Source: Lewinellaceae bacterium (lineage in GTDB: Bacteria; Bacteroidota; Bacteroidia; Chitinophagales; Saprospiraceae). Taken from it: a stretch of DNA of 64,000 nucleotides. This document shows, in pieces, positions 36,570 to 45,844 of the stretch. Each line of letters starts with the position of its first letter. The first letter of the stretch is position 1. Made by a program: the position numbers and the translations under genes. The notes under the pieces were generated by a model, which saw nothing but the letters and a program-made list of their open reading frames with translations, had not been told where the DNA came from and ran no database searches. Location: contig JADJRC010000007.1 in NCBI GenBank assembly GCA_016712415.1, positions 210,118 to 274,117 of the forward strand. The letters are read 5' to 3'.

Positions 36570-37721
36570 TCAAAATTCTATCCACTTATTCTTGCTTTTT
36601 CCACTTGCGATAACACGATCGATAAAACGCATACCGCGAACCCCGTCCTGTACCTTGGGGAAGTCCATGTACAAAGGATCTGGCGTTTTCCCCTCCTGCC
36701 TTGCACGAACACAATAGGAAAAATTGCGGTAAATATTAGCAAAGGCCTCCAGATAACCTTCCGGGTGACCTGCCGGAATGCGGGTATGCGCCTGAGCCTC
36801 CGGGTATAGTTGGCCCACGCCTGTACGATACACCTGGGTTGGCCTGTCCAGCCATTTTGCAAGAAGCGTATTGGGTTCCATCTGCCGCCATTCCAAACCG
36901 CCTTTTTCGCCGTAAACCCGAATATTGAGGTTATTTTCTTCACCGGCACAAATCTGGCTGGCATGCAAAATACCTTTGGCGCCATTATCAAACCGCAATA
37001 GGACACTGCCGTCGTCGTCCAGTTGCCTGCCCGAAACAAAAATGCTGATATCGGCGCAAAGCGCAGTGATATGGAGCCCGGTTACATATTCCGCAAGGTT
37101 CTCTGCATGGGTGCCAATATCGCCCATAGCGCCGGCTATTCCACTGCGTTGAGGATCGGTACGCCAGGCTGCCTGTTTTTGTCCGGAAGACTCAAGATTG
37201 GTGCTTAGCCAGCCTTGCGGGTATTCGACCACGACTTTACGGATTTTACCGATTTCGCCGTGTAGAATCATTTGACGCGCCTGCTTTACCATCGGATAAC
37301 CCGTATAGTTGTGGGTAAGAGCAAACAGTTGTCCTGATTTTTCGACGACCCGTTCCAGTGTCTGCGCTTCTTTCATATTAAAAGCAAGCGGCTTATCGCA
37401 AATAACATGGAAACCGTTTTCCAGTGCCATTTTTGAGGGGGCAAAATGCACATGGTTGGGCGTCACAATACTTACCATTTGCATGCGCTTGTTCGGGCTA
37501 AGCCGTTTCTCACGTCTGATCATATCCTGAAACGTACCGTAACATCTATCGGGCGGCAGGCCCAATTCCGCTCCCGACAACTTTGATCTTTCAGGATCGC
37601 TGCTAAACGCCCCGCAGACAAGTTCGATTTCACCATCCAAAGCCGCGGCCATTCGGTGCACCCCGCCAATAAAAGCGCCGAGGCCTCCGCCAACCATACC
37701 CATGCGTATTTTTTGTTTCAT
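36570..37721 (-). CDS. Gfo/Idh/MocA family oxidoreductase
   Basis: A 383-residue NAD(P)-dependent enzyme. The N-terminal Rossmann motif is GMVGGGLGAFIGGVHRMAA. The conserved Lys-Pro is in VICDKPLAFNM (a variant of EKP), and the catalytic-like His is in DIGTHAENLAEYV. The C-terminal half is the beta-sheet substrate domain. Family members oxidise or reduce sugars, inositols and related polyols. It is on the same strand as, and 100 bases downstream of, thrC, with a parS-like site in the gap. The substrate is not predictable. Confidence 0.9.
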   Translation of the reverse strand: MKQKIRMGMVGGGLGAFIGGVHRMAAALDGEIELVCGAFSSDPERSKLSGAELGLPPDRCYGTFQDMIRREKRLSPNKRMQMVSIVTPNHVHFAPSKMALENGFHVICDKPLAFNMKEAQTLERVVEKSGQLFALTHNYTGYPMVKQARQMILHGEIGKIRKVVVEYPQGWLSTNLESSGQKQAAWRTDPQRSGIAGAMGDIGTHAENLAEYVTGLHITALCADISIFVSGRQLDDDGSVLLRFDNGAKGILHASQICAGEENNLNIRVYGEKGGLEWRQMEPNTLLAKWLDRPTQVYRTGVGQLYPEAQAHTRIPAGHPEGYLEAFANIYRNFSYCVRARQEGKTPDPLYMDFPKVQDGVRGMRFIDRVIASGKSKNKWIEF

Positions 37722-37799
37722 GTAACAGTCGTTTTAAATAAACAAGATAGTCTGGACCAATGTACGGCAATTCTGAATCGCCTAACACAAAACAGGCGG

Positions 37800-37815
37800 C
37801 GTTCCACGTGGAACA
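37800..37815. other. parS-like ParB binding site, copy 1
   Basis: The 14-base palindrome GTTCCACGTGGAAC lies at 37801-37814. With one flank on each side the 16-mer differs from the ParB consensus form TGTTCCACGTGGAACA only at the first base. It lies in the short gap between thrC and the Gfo/Idh/MocA gene. A second copy is 356 bases away. ParB-parS complexes organise the chromosome origin region. Confidence 0.75.
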
Positions 37816-37820
37816 TACAT

Positions 37821-39122
37821 TCAATAGTGTGCCACAAGCCACTCCTTGAATACCCGAAAATCGGCAGGCATAGATACGGATTGCTTTTCTTTTTTTCGCA
37901 ATACAGCAAGTCGCTCCGGCACTTCAATTGTGTGACCAAGTATGGCCTCAACCTCCTCAAGAAATTTGGCCGGGTGTGCTGTTTCAAAAATGACAGATCG
38001 GGCATCGGGCTCTTCGGACTGGAACTTCCGAAAGGCCAGGTATCCCACCGCACCATGAGGATCCATTATATATCCATAATTGGTATCAACTTCACGCATA
38101 GCCTCCCTGGTTTGTTCGTCAGAAAATGCGTATCCGGAAACACAGGACCGCAGCGTGTTCCACGTGGAACCATACAGGTCGAGCATGCGGGCAAAATTGG
38201 AGGGCGCCCCTACATCCATGGCATTAGAAAGGGTAGGGACGGATGACCGCGGCGTGTATTCGCCGCTTTCCAAATATTTTGGCACGACGTCATTCGCATT
38301 GGTTGCCGCAATAAACCTGTGTACAGGAAGCCCCATTTGCATGGCCATTAAACCGGCGGTCAGGTTGCCGAAGTTGCCGGAAGGAACCGTAAATACAGTA
38401 GGGTAGTCGGCCTTGGGCAGTTGTTTCCACGATTCAAAATAGTAGAACATTTGTGGAATCAGCCGGGCGATATTGATACTGTTGGCAGAACTCATCCGTA
38501 TTGCCTGTCGAAGATCCGAATCCAGAAACGCCCTTTTTACCAATGCCTGACAGTCGTCAAACGTGCCCGCTACCTCAAGTGCAGTAATGTTTGCGCCAAG
38601 CGTAGTCAGTTGTTTTTCCTGAAGCGGACTTACTTTGCCTGATGGATATAAAATAACAACTTTTATTCCTGGCGTGTGAAGAAAACCCGCTGCCACGGCC
38701 CCACCCGTGTCGCCTGAAGTTGCTACCAAAATCACAAGTTCTCTGGATTCGTCCCTGTTAAAACAGGACATTGTCTGCGCCATAAATCGGGCGCCAAAGT
38801 CTTTAAAGGCAAGTGAAGGACCGTGAAAAAGTTCAAGAATGAATGTTTGTTCATCAAGACTGACAACAGGGGCCGGAAAGGTTACCGAGTTTTCTATGAT
38901 GGTTTGAAGGTCTGCGTCGGGAATAGCCGCATGAAGCAACTTCTGCGATACCACAAAGGCGATCTCCTGAAATGAAAGTCCGGGAAGCGCCTCCATAAAA
39001 CCGGCAGGCAATTGTGGTATTTCAAGCGGCATGAATAAACCGTTATCGGGTGGCAGTCCCTGAAAAACGGCATCCTTAAATGTTACCCGCAAAGCAGGGT
39101 TATTGGTGCTGTACAGAAACAT
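37821..39122 (-). CDS. thrC: threonine synthase
   Basis: A 433-residue PLP enzyme. The pyridoxal-phosphate lysine is in GPSLAFKDFGARF, the phosphate-binding loop is VATSGDTGGAVAAGFL, and the region TVPSGNFGNLTAGLMA is typical. It converts O-phosphohomoserine to threonine, the last step of threonine synthesis. The ATG at 39122 (MFLYSTNNPALRVTFKDAV) is chosen over an upstream TTG. A parS-like palindrome lies inside the gene at 38156-38171, where it encodes GSTWNT. The gene starts eleven bases downstream of the OmpA/PD40 gene. Confidence 0.96.
   Translation of the reverse strand: MFLYSTNNPALRVTFKDAVFQGLPPDNGLFMPLEIPQLPAGFMEALPGLSFQEIAFVVSQKLLHAAIPDADLQTIIENSVTFPAPVVSLDEQTFILELFHGPSLAFKDFGARFMAQTMSCFNRDESRELVILVATSGDTGGAVAAGFLHTPGIKVVILYPSGKVSPLQEKQLTTLGANITALEVAGTFDDCQALVKRAFLDSDLRQAIRMSSANSINIARLIPQMFYYFESWKQLPKADYPTVFTVPSGNFGNLTAGLMAMQMGLPVHRFIAATNANDVVPKYLESGEYTPRSSVPTLSNAMDVGAPSNFARMLDLYGSTWNTLRSCVSGYAFSDEQTREAMREVDTNYGYIMDPHGAVGYLAFRKFQSEEPDARSVIFETAHPAKFLEEVEAILGHTIEVPERLAVLRKKEKQSVSMPADFRVFKEWLVAHY
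38156..38171. other. parS-like ParB binding site, copy 2 (inside thrC)
   Basis: TGTTCCACGTGGAACC differs from TGTTCCACGTGGAACA only at the last base and contains the same 14-base palindrome as copy 1. It lies within thrC coding sequence. parS sites are often found inside genes near the origin. Confidence 0.72.
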
Positions 39123-39133
39123 ACGAAGGTGGT

Positions 39134-40747
39134 TCAATTTTTGGTGATAATAAATTCAACCCGGCGGTTTTGCGCCCTGAGTTCATCGGTGCTGTTGTCG
39201 TTAATCGGATATTTTGGCCCCTGGCCAAGCGTAACGATCCTGGTCGCGGCAATCCCCTTTCCGATCAAAAACATCTTGATCGCTTCCGCCCGTTCTTCAG
39301 ACAACCGTATCAGGTCTTCCGCTTTTCCCACATTATCGGTATGCCCTTCAATGCGAATACACAATGAAGGCATTTCTTTCATCGTTCGGGCAAGGCTCTC
39401 CAATTCGCCGAAAGACTCCTCCAGGATTATCGCTTTGGACTGCTGAAAAAAGATGGGGCGCAATTCAATACGGGCATTCACCTCAAGCGGGTCCATAGGC
39501 AAGTCGAGGTAGTGCTCGTTAAAATAATAGTAATCGCGGCGAAAAAATATCTCCTCGGAAGCGCCTGTAAAACCGGGCTTTTCCGGTTTAAACTGGAACT
39601 TAACCCCCTTCGGCACTTTCAGCCGGAAGGCGCCTTGTTCTGCCACAATAAAGCTGGTTGTATTCCCATCTGTGCCGTATTGCACCCGTGCATTTGGAAT
39701 GATCTGCCTTGTTTTTCGATTGATAACCCGCCCGATAACCTCAATCTCGGTAGGCTGTGGTGGAGCAATCTGCACCCGGAAGATATCGCTGTTGCCGTCG
39801 CGCTTTGACGTAAAATAAAGATAGCCCGATGTCATATTGAAATAAGGCTGACTGTCGTCGGCATACGAGTTGATCGGCTCGACGGCCTTGTATGGAGCAG
39901 ACCAGTTTTTCCAGGTATCGTCGAGGCGCCGGCAAATATAAATATCGCTGCCGCCTTCCCTGTTGGAAGAAAAAAACAACGTCGTGTTATCTTCTGAAAG
40001 GAACGGTGTCGTTTCCCGTCGGGCAGAATTTACAGATGTGCCAAGATGCTGCGGAGCCCCCCAGCGGTTTTCGCCTTCCCTGAAACACACATATAAATCC
40101 ATATCCTTTGAATCGAACCGCGCAGCAGAAAGGATAAGTACCTGTCCGTCGAAGCTCATCGTCAGGCTCACATCGGAGGTGATCGTATAATAATCACGAA
40201 TATCTACCGGGAGCGGAAAAGCCTAGCCAATGGAATCGGCAGTTCTTCGAATGAGCGAAAAACCACGCTGCATATCACCCCGCGGGTCAAATTGATTGAT
40301 CACATAATAGGCATTTGGATCCGGTGTGATCGTAACAATGCTATTGGGCAATGCATTGTTTAACGGAAAACCGGGGTGTACTACACGTGAAAACGCACCG
40401 ACCGAATCACCCGTCGCCATCCATATATCCTGGTTGAACGGAGAGCGTTCAGGGTTGTATACCGGTGAACCGGCAATATCTGTGTACGCGCCAGCCAGTA
40501 CTCGTGCATACTGATCGGGGGCCAACTTTAAAAACTGGTCCACGCTATCTATAAAAAAGGTGTGTTCAAATTCGGGAAAGCCGACCCGGGTAAAAAAAAG
40601 TGTTTGTCCGTCGCGACTGGGCACGGGCGTGATTTCATCAAACTGTGAATTGATAAAATCCGGCAGTTTCTCCAGTTTGAAGTCCTGTCCGCAGACAGTA
40701 CCAATAACAACGAGAATAAAAAAACAAATCAGGGTAGTGTTCTTCAT
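39134..40747 (-). CDS. OmpA-family protein with PD40 repeats, interrupted by an in-frame TAG
   Basis: A 537-codon frame with signal peptide (LICFFILVVIGTVCGQ), PD40/WD40-like beta-propeller repeats (SRDGQTLFFTRVG, SEDNTTLFFSSNREGGSDIYIC, NMTSGYLYFTSKRDGNSDIF), a carboxypeptidase-like linker domain, and a C-terminal OmpA peptidoglycan-binding domain (RIEGHTDNVGKAEDLIRLSEERAEAI, NRRVEFII). One TAG (40223-40225) interrupts it after TADSIG; the same frame continues at once as AFPLPVDIRDYYT. A TGG to TAG change would explain it. Such proteins anchor or sense at the outer membrane. Confidence 0.8.
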
Positions 40748-40755
40748 GATCCGGG

Positions 40756-40763
40756 CAAAAGTA
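40756..40763 (-). promoter_or_regulatory. candidate -7 element TACTTTTG of the OmpA/PD40 gene
   Basis: The minus strand reads TACTTTTG only eight bases before the ATG at 40747, which would make the message leaderless or nearly so. Confidence 0.35.
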
Positions 40764-40782
40764 CGGCTATTGGAAAATGAAA

Positions 40783-40818
40783 CGGGCCTGCTTCGAGTTT
40801 TCATACGAAGCAGGCCCG
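40783..40818 (-). terminator. hairpin terminator after the thiolase gene
   Basis: CGGGCCTGCTTCG (40783-40795) pairs with CGAAGCAGGCCCG (40806-40818) in a 13-bp stem with a 10-base loop. On the minus strand it is followed by TTTCATTTT, 28 bases after the thiolase stop. Confidence 0.7.
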
Positions 40819-40845
40819 GAATAACTTGCAGTATCTGTTAATCCA

Positions 40846-42020
40846 TTAATTCAAGCGTTCCCAAATACCTGCAATGCCTTGTCCGCCACCGACACATGCT
40901 GTGACCATCCCGTATTTTGTTTGCTGCGCCGCATTTCGTTCAGTATCTGCACCGACAATTTCGCGCCGGTGCAGCCCAGCGGATGCCCAAGTGCAATGGC
41001 GCCACCGTTCACATTTACAATATCAGGGTTCAGGCCAGCCTCCCGGATTACGGCAAGCGCTTGAGCCCCGAATGCCTCATTCAGTTCGATAGCCTCAATT
41101 TCATCGAGTTTCATTCCGGCCTGTTTAAGCGCTTTGGGGATCGCCGCACATGGGCCGATACCCATGTAAAGCGGCTCCACGCCGGCAACGGCACAGGCAG
41201 CCAATCGTGCAACAGGCTGGAGTCCCAAAGACTTCATCAATTCTTCCGACATCACCAGCACAAATGCCGCCCCATCGGAAGTCTGGGAAGAATTACCTGC
41301 TGTAACCACACCACCATTTGCAAACGCAGGGCGGAGCTTTGCCAAACCCTCAACAGTGGTATCGCGACGAACGCCTTCATCCATATCCACAGTGTGAAAT
41401 GATTCCATCCGCTTATCGTTTTCCACCCACACATCCGGCACCTTAACCGGAACAATCTCATCCTTGAATTTTCCGGCATCAATGGCGGCAGCCGCGCGCT
41501 GGTGCGAGCGGTAGGAAAAGGCATCGGCATCTTCCCGGGAAATATTCCATTTTTGAGCAACCGCCTCTGCCGTAAGTCCCATACCCACCAGATAGTCGGG
41601 AGTATTGGCGGCAATATTATAGTTGGGGGCGAGTTTATAACCAGTCATCGGGATAAACGACATACTTTCCGCCCCGCCGGCGATATAACAATGGCCCATC
41701 CCGGCGCGAATCTTGGCGACGGCAATGCTGATTGTTTCAAGACCCGACGCGCAATACCGGTTGACCGTCATACCCGGAACATCTTTACCCAATGCACGTA
41801 CCGAAATAAGACGACCGATCTGCAAGCCTTGCTCGCCTTCCGGATTGGCGCAACCGACGATACAGTCGTCTACCATTTTCGGATCAAGTTGAGGCACTTG
41901 CGCCAGCAGGTGTTTAATCACATCGACCGCAAGGTCGTCTGATCGGTATGACTTAAATCCGCCTTTTCCGGCTTTGCCAACGGCGGTGCGATATCCTGTG
42001 ATAATATATGCTTCTTGCAT
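40846..42020 (-). CDS. acetyl-CoA C-acyltransferase (thiolase), frameshifted near the C-terminus
   Basis: A thiolase of about 391 residues with the nucleophilic Cys in VNRYCASGLETI, the His in GGAIALGHPLGCTGAK, and NEAFGAQAL. In the frame as given the protein ends in an unrelated tail. Adding one base to the four-T run at 40915-40918 restores KYGMVTACVGGGQGIAGIWERLN and a TAA at 40846, including the second catalytic Cys in CVGGGQG. It cleaves 3-ketoacyl-CoA to acetyl-CoA in fatty acid beta-oxidation. It lies 16 bases after the FadB-like gene and forms the usual pair with it. Confidence 0.9.
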
Positions 42021-42036
42021 GATGGTTTTTGATTTA

Positions 42037-44436
42037 TCAATTTCTCAATGGTTTTCCATTCTCCAGCATGAACTGGATGCGTTCCAGGGTCTTTTGTTCT
42101 CCACACAGGGACAAAAACATTTCCCGCTCTATGTCTAACAAATATTGTTCGCTTACGGTTTGCGGGCTGGTAAGGTCGCCGCCGCAAAGCACATATGCCA
42201 CTTTCTTTGCGATCTTGATATCGTGTTCGGAAGCATAGTGACCAAGTTGCAGCGAGTGTGCAGCGATATACAAGGCGCCGAGGCCTGTGCGGCCCAGCAC
42301 ATATACATCCTTGCGTTGTATAGGCATCACATAGCCATCTGCCAACTCCAGCACTTTTGCCTTCGCTTCGCTGATATTGCGGGCAGTATTGTGTACTACC
42401 TGGTCTTTTTGCGGAAGCAGATATCCAAAGTTGAATGCCTCATATGCCGACGTAGCGACCTGGGCAGTGGCAATACTTTTAAATTTGTCGATAAGGCGGG
42501 GTATCTGTACGTCACCTTCCTTTGTAATTTCATCGGACAGGCGTACGGCAAACTCCTTCGTTCCGCCGCCGCCGGGGATAATACCTACTCCGACTTCTAC
42601 CAGTCCGATATAACTTTCAGCAGCAGCAACTACTGCATCAGCGTGCATGGAAAACTCACAGCCCCCTCCGAAAACATACCCCTGTGTGGCAATGACGACG
42701 GGTATGGATGAATAACGGATACGCATGGAGGTTTGCTGAAATATATTGACCGCTTGGTTCAATTCATCCCATTCCTGCTGGTAAGCCATCATGGCAATCA
42801 TCATCAGGTTGGCGCCGACGGTGAAGTTCTGGGCGTTGTTGCCGATGACCATCCCTTTCCAGCCCTGCTCTTCAGCGATTTGTATACTGTCATTGATACC
42901 CCGGAGGATACCTTCCCCAATGGCATTCATCTTGGAGTGAAACTCCAGACACAACACTCCGTCGCCAATATCGTGCAACGTACACTCGGCATTGGTGTAT
43001 ACCGGCTTGTTGGAGCGGTAATTGTCGAGCAGGATAAATGATGCTCCACCGGGCAGCGGCTGGTACGACTTGCTGCGCAGGTCGTAGTATTTCCGGGTTC
43101 CGTTTTCAATTTTATAAAAAGCCGTATGTCCTGCCTGGAGCATTTCTTTTACCCAGGAGCCGATCTTTTCACCTTGTTTTTCGGCGCGCTCCACACATTC
43201 TGCCACGCCGGCCATATCCCAGTACTGGAATGGGCCTGCCTCCCAGGCAAAGCCTGCCCGCAGTGCATCGTCGACGGCGTACAACGTATCCGATATTTCC
43301 GGTACGCGGTTGCTGACATAAGCGAACAAGCCCAGGAACGAGCGTTGAAGCAATTGAGCGCCCTTATCGTCCGCTTTAAAAACGGCCTTAATCCTGCGCG
43401 GTAGTTCGTCTATTTGTTTGAGTGTATCCAGGACCGGCAATTTCTCTTTCTGACTCCGGGTGTATTCGAGCGTTTCGAGGTTTAGAGCCAGCACTACCGG
43501 ACGCCCTTTAGTATCCTTTTCACCTGTTTTTTTATAAAAGCCCTGCCCGGATTTATTGCCATAAAATTTGTTGTCCGTCAGGAAGCTCAGGAATTTGGGC
43601 ACCTCCAATGCCGCGACCTGTTCATCGTCGGGGCAATTTTGTCGCATGCCATTGATCACGTGTACTGCGGTATCCATACCTACCAGGTCAGCCAGGCGGA
43701 AGGTTCCGGTTTTGGGGCGGCCAATGGCAGGTCCTGTGAGCGCATCGGCAGTATCGATGCCAAGTCCGAGTTCGTGGGTAAGCTGGAATATTTTGGCCAT
43801 GGCATAAACACCGACCCGGTTCGCTATAAACGCAGGTGTATCCTTGCACAGAACGGTTTGTTTGCCGAGAAAAACGTCGCCAAAATGCATGAAGAAATCC
43901 ACCACAGCCTGATCAGTATCCGGTGTTGGAATAATCTCCAACAGGCGCATATAGCGCACAGGATTGAAGAAGTGGGTGCCGCAGAAATTCTTTTTAAAAT
44001 CGTCGCTTCTGCCCTCTGCCATCAGGTGAATGGGGATACCCGATGTGTTGGATGTTATCAAAGATCCTTTGGCCCGGTGTTGTTCGACCTTTTCAAAAAC
44101 CTGCTTTTTTATATCCAGTCGCTCTACCACTACTTCAATGATCCAGTCACAGTTTTTGATTTTTGAAAAATCATCTTCAAAATTGCCAACCGTGATCCGC
44201 GAAGCAAATTTGTTGTCGTAAAACGGCGCCGGTTTTGCTTTCAATGCCGTCTGCAATGCACTATTCCCAATGCGGTTGCGGGCTTCCGGTTTTTTAGCAT
44301 CTTTTTCATTCAGGTCGTTGGGCAGTATGTCCAACATAAGCACTTCAATGCCACAACCGGCAAGGTGCGCCGCAATGCCCGTTCCCATGAGTCCGGAGCC
44401 AAGCACAGCTACTTTTTTGATATGTTTATTGAGCAT
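42037..44436 (-). CDS. 3-hydroxyacyl-CoA dehydrogenase / enoyl-CoA hydratase (FadB/FadN-like)
   Basis: A 799-residue bifunctional beta-oxidation protein. The N-terminal Rossmann domain has VAVLGSGLMGTGIAAHLAG and the dehydrogenase region FCGTHFFNPVRYMRLLEII; two C-terminal dehydrogenase domains follow. The hydratase domain occupies about residues 480-700 (VIATQGYVFGGGCEFSMHADAVVAA, GVGIIPGGGGTKEFA). This dehydrogenase-first order is that of FadN rather than E. coli FadB. It would hydrate enoyl-CoA and oxidise 3-hydroxyacyl-CoA, passing product to the adjacent thiolase. The reading frame is intact. Confidence 0.94.
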   Translation of the reverse strand: MLNKHIKKVAVLGSGLMGTGIAAHLAGCGIEVLMLDILPNDLNEKDAKKPEARNRIGNSALQTALKAKPAPFYDNKFASRITVGNFEDDFSKIKNCDWIIEVVVERLDIKKQVFEKVEQHRAKGSLITSNTSGIPIHLMAEGRSDDFKKNFCGTHFFNPVRYMRLLEIIPTPDTDQAVVDFFMHFGDVFLGKQTVLCKDTPAFIANRVGVYAMAKIFQLTHELGLGIDTADALTGPAIGRPKTGTFRLADLVGMDTAVHVINGMRQNCPDDEQVAALEVPKFLSFLTDNKFYGNKSGQGFYKKTGEKDTKGRPVVLALNLETLEYTRSQKEKLPVLDTLKQIDELPRRIKAVFKADDKGAQLLQRSFLGLFAYVSNRVPEISDTLYAVDDALRAGFAWEAGPFQYWDMAGVAECVERAEKQGEKIGSWVKEMLQAGHTAFYKIENGTRKYYDLRSKSYQPLPGGASFILLDNYRSNKPVYTNAECTLHDIGDGVLCLEFHSKMNAIGEGILRGINDSIQIAEEQGWKGMVIGNNAQNFTVGANLMMIAMMAYQQEWDELNQAVNIFQQTSMRIRYSSIPVVIATQGYVFGGGCEFSMHADAVVAAAESYIGLVEVGVGIIPGGGGTKEFAVRLSDEITKEGDVQIPRLIDKFKSIATAQVATSAYEAFNFGYLLPQKDQVVHNTARNISEAKAKVLELADGYVMPIQRKDVYVLGRTGLGALYIAAHSLQLGHYASEHDIKIAKKVAYVLCGGDLTSPQTVSEQYLLDIEREMFLSLCGEQKTLERIQFMLENGKPLRN

Positions 44437-44481
44437 GTAGGAAAAACTTTAATCCGTGCCACTAAGCGAAAATTCGCCGGG

Positions 44482-44489
44482 CAAAGATA
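44482..44489 (-). promoter_or_regulatory. candidate -7 element TATCTTTG of the beta-oxidation operon
   Basis: The minus strand reads TATCTTTG 46 bases upstream of the ATG at 44436. TTTG at 44515-44518 is slightly too far upstream (25-base spacing) for a good -33. Confidence 0.45.
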
Positions 44490-44565
44490 TTGCATAGTAA
44501 AGGACATTAAAAAGCAAACAACGTCTGATCAATGATGTTGTCGCAAAATTTCCTTTTAAGAAAGT

Positions 44566-44784
44566 TCAGATGAGATCTTTTGTTTCGGAGATTTTATTAA
44601 CCCCCATTTCCATCTCGGACAATTCTTTTTCCAGGCTTTCCAGCAAGTCATCCAGTTTGTCAGAGGCGACATCGATCATGCGCTCACGGAATTGGTTTCC
44701 GCGTTCAGTGAAGAACAAAAAATAAAAGGCTCCACCCAGAATGGCGCCGGCAAGTAACAGTTCAATTGTATTTCGCTTTTCCAT
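44566..44784 (-). CDS. small YtxH-like membrane protein
   Basis: A 72-residue protein with one N-terminal membrane helix (IELLLAGAILGGAFYFLFF), a charged motif TERGNQFRERM like that of YtxH proteins (helix followed by T-x-x-G-x-x-x-R), and a C-terminal amphipathic helix likely to form a coiled coil. The role of the family is not known; some members are stress-induced. It is the last of three small envelope genes on this strand. Confidence 0.72.
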   Translation of the reverse strand: MEKRNTIELLLAGAILGGAFYFLFFTERGNQFRERMIDVASDKLDDLLESLEKELSEMEMGVNKISETKDLI

Positions 44785-44808
44785 GGCTTGGTCAGTTTGG
44801 ATATGCGC

Positions 44809-45264
44809 TCAGGATTCGGCGCGTATTTCCCGGTCATCCGGTTTGGCTTTTTTTCTGCGCAACTTGCTGCGAAGGTTGGCGACACCACGCCGTAAGGCGC
44901 CATAAATTTCGGTTTTTTCGGGAATACTGTCCTTCGCTTGTTTCATCAAACGAGGTACAGAAGAAACCACCATCGGTGCAATATATTTGAACAAAAGCTT
45001 GTATCGCGGATCGCGCAGAAACAGATCGGCAACCAGTTTTAGGGGACCGGCCAGGCTGCCCGCATTTTCCGGGCGTTCGCCGATACCCAGTAAATTTTGG
45101 GCTACACTTGTAGCTAACTGAGCCGGTTCGTAATTCGTGCGCAACTGCTGCCATAAAGCATGCAGTTCGGTGCGTTCAGATTCAATTTTTGATTTCAGCA
45201 GTGCTTTCTGCCGGCGGAGCTGGGTAAGATTATCCACGTCAGCCCTGGTTTTCAGTATCGTCAT
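44809..45264 (-). CDS. uncharacterised cytoplasmic/peripheral protein next to the holin-like gene
   Basis: A 151-residue basic protein. An N-terminal coiled-coil stretch (LTQLRRQKALLKSKIESERTELHALWQQL) and a basic C-terminus (LRRGVANLRSKLRRKKAK) are visible. One weak hydrophobic segment (YKLLFKYIAPMVVSSVP) may associate with the membrane. The family is not recognised. The start at 45264 overlaps the preceding gene by 26 bases, indicating coupling. YtxH, this protein and the holin-like protein form one operon. Confidence 0.7.
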   Translation of the reverse strand: MTILKTRADVDNLTQLRRQKALLKSKIESERTELHALWQQLRTNYEPAQLATSVAQNLLGIGERPENAGSLAGPLKLVADLFLRDPRYKLLFKYIAPMVVSSVPRLMKQAKDSIPEKTEIYGALRRGVANLRSKLRRKKAKPDDREIRAES

Positions 45265-45601
45265 CTTCGAGAATTGATTGAATGACCTTTTCCCGGACAA
45301 AAGGTCGTATCCAGTAAAATGCACCAATACCAAGCGGAATAAAAATCAGTCCCGCTATGGCAAACCCACCGGCGCGGTTGTCTATTAAATCACCAATCCA
45401 TAAAAGCAAACCAATGCTAAAAAAGAAAATAACGATCAGTGCAAACAGGCACAGAATCATTAAGCCGGCAAACATTGATGCTGCCACTGAAATCTTTTCC
45501 GTTGCCGTCAGTGAAAAGTACTCCCAGCGTGTTTCGATGTGCTCCAAAACCTTCTTGAGCAGGTCATCGAAAGTAAATTCCTGTTGTTGATCTTCTGGCA
45601 T
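45239..45601 (-). CDS. phage-holin-superfamily-like (DUF1469-type) membrane protein
   Basis: A 120-residue protein with two adjacent transmembrane helices (MFAGLMILCLFALIVIFFFSIGLLLWIG and FAIAGLIFIPLGIGAFYWI) preceded by a helix KVLEHIETRWEYFSLTATEKIS. This matches a cellular family named after holins and common in Bacteroidota next to YtxH proteins. No phage genes are near, so it is not part of a prophage. The ATG at 45601 is chosen from the conserved start; a longer upstream frame has no domain. Confidence 0.75.
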   Translation of the reverse strand: MPEDQQQEFTFDDLLKKVLEHIETRWEYFSLTATEKISVAASMFAGLMILCLFALIVIFFFSIGLLLWIGDLIDNRAGGFAIAGLIFIPLGIGAFYWIRPFVREKVIQSILEDDDTENQG

Positions 45602-45787
45602 AATGTGTAGCCCGGTATCCGGGAATGCCATGCTAAGGTAGCCTGTTTTACTGAACCCGGCAAAGGGAATTTGGCGAAACCCCGGCTGAACCGGATAATT
45701 TCCCGGCTCAGCCATAAAAATTTTCCGGTTCGCCAAAAACAAACATTCCTTGGGCGCTAATTTTTTAGGTGCAGAAATAATGTCCGC

Positions 45788-45795
45788 TACCTTTG
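45788..45795 (+). promoter_or_regulatory. candidate -7 element TACCTTTG of the giant surface protein gene
   Basis: TACCTTTG, identical to the fabF element, lies 49 bases upstream of the ATG at 45845. Confidence 0.45.
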
Positions 45796-45844
45796 ATAGC
45801 AAAATTCAGTTTATCAACAATAACGATTAATACAACAAATCCTC

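Noticed and set aside
45239..45601. Prophage remnant suggested by the holin-like protein
   Set aside because: No other phage genes are present; this family is a cellular one commonly next to YtxH proteins.
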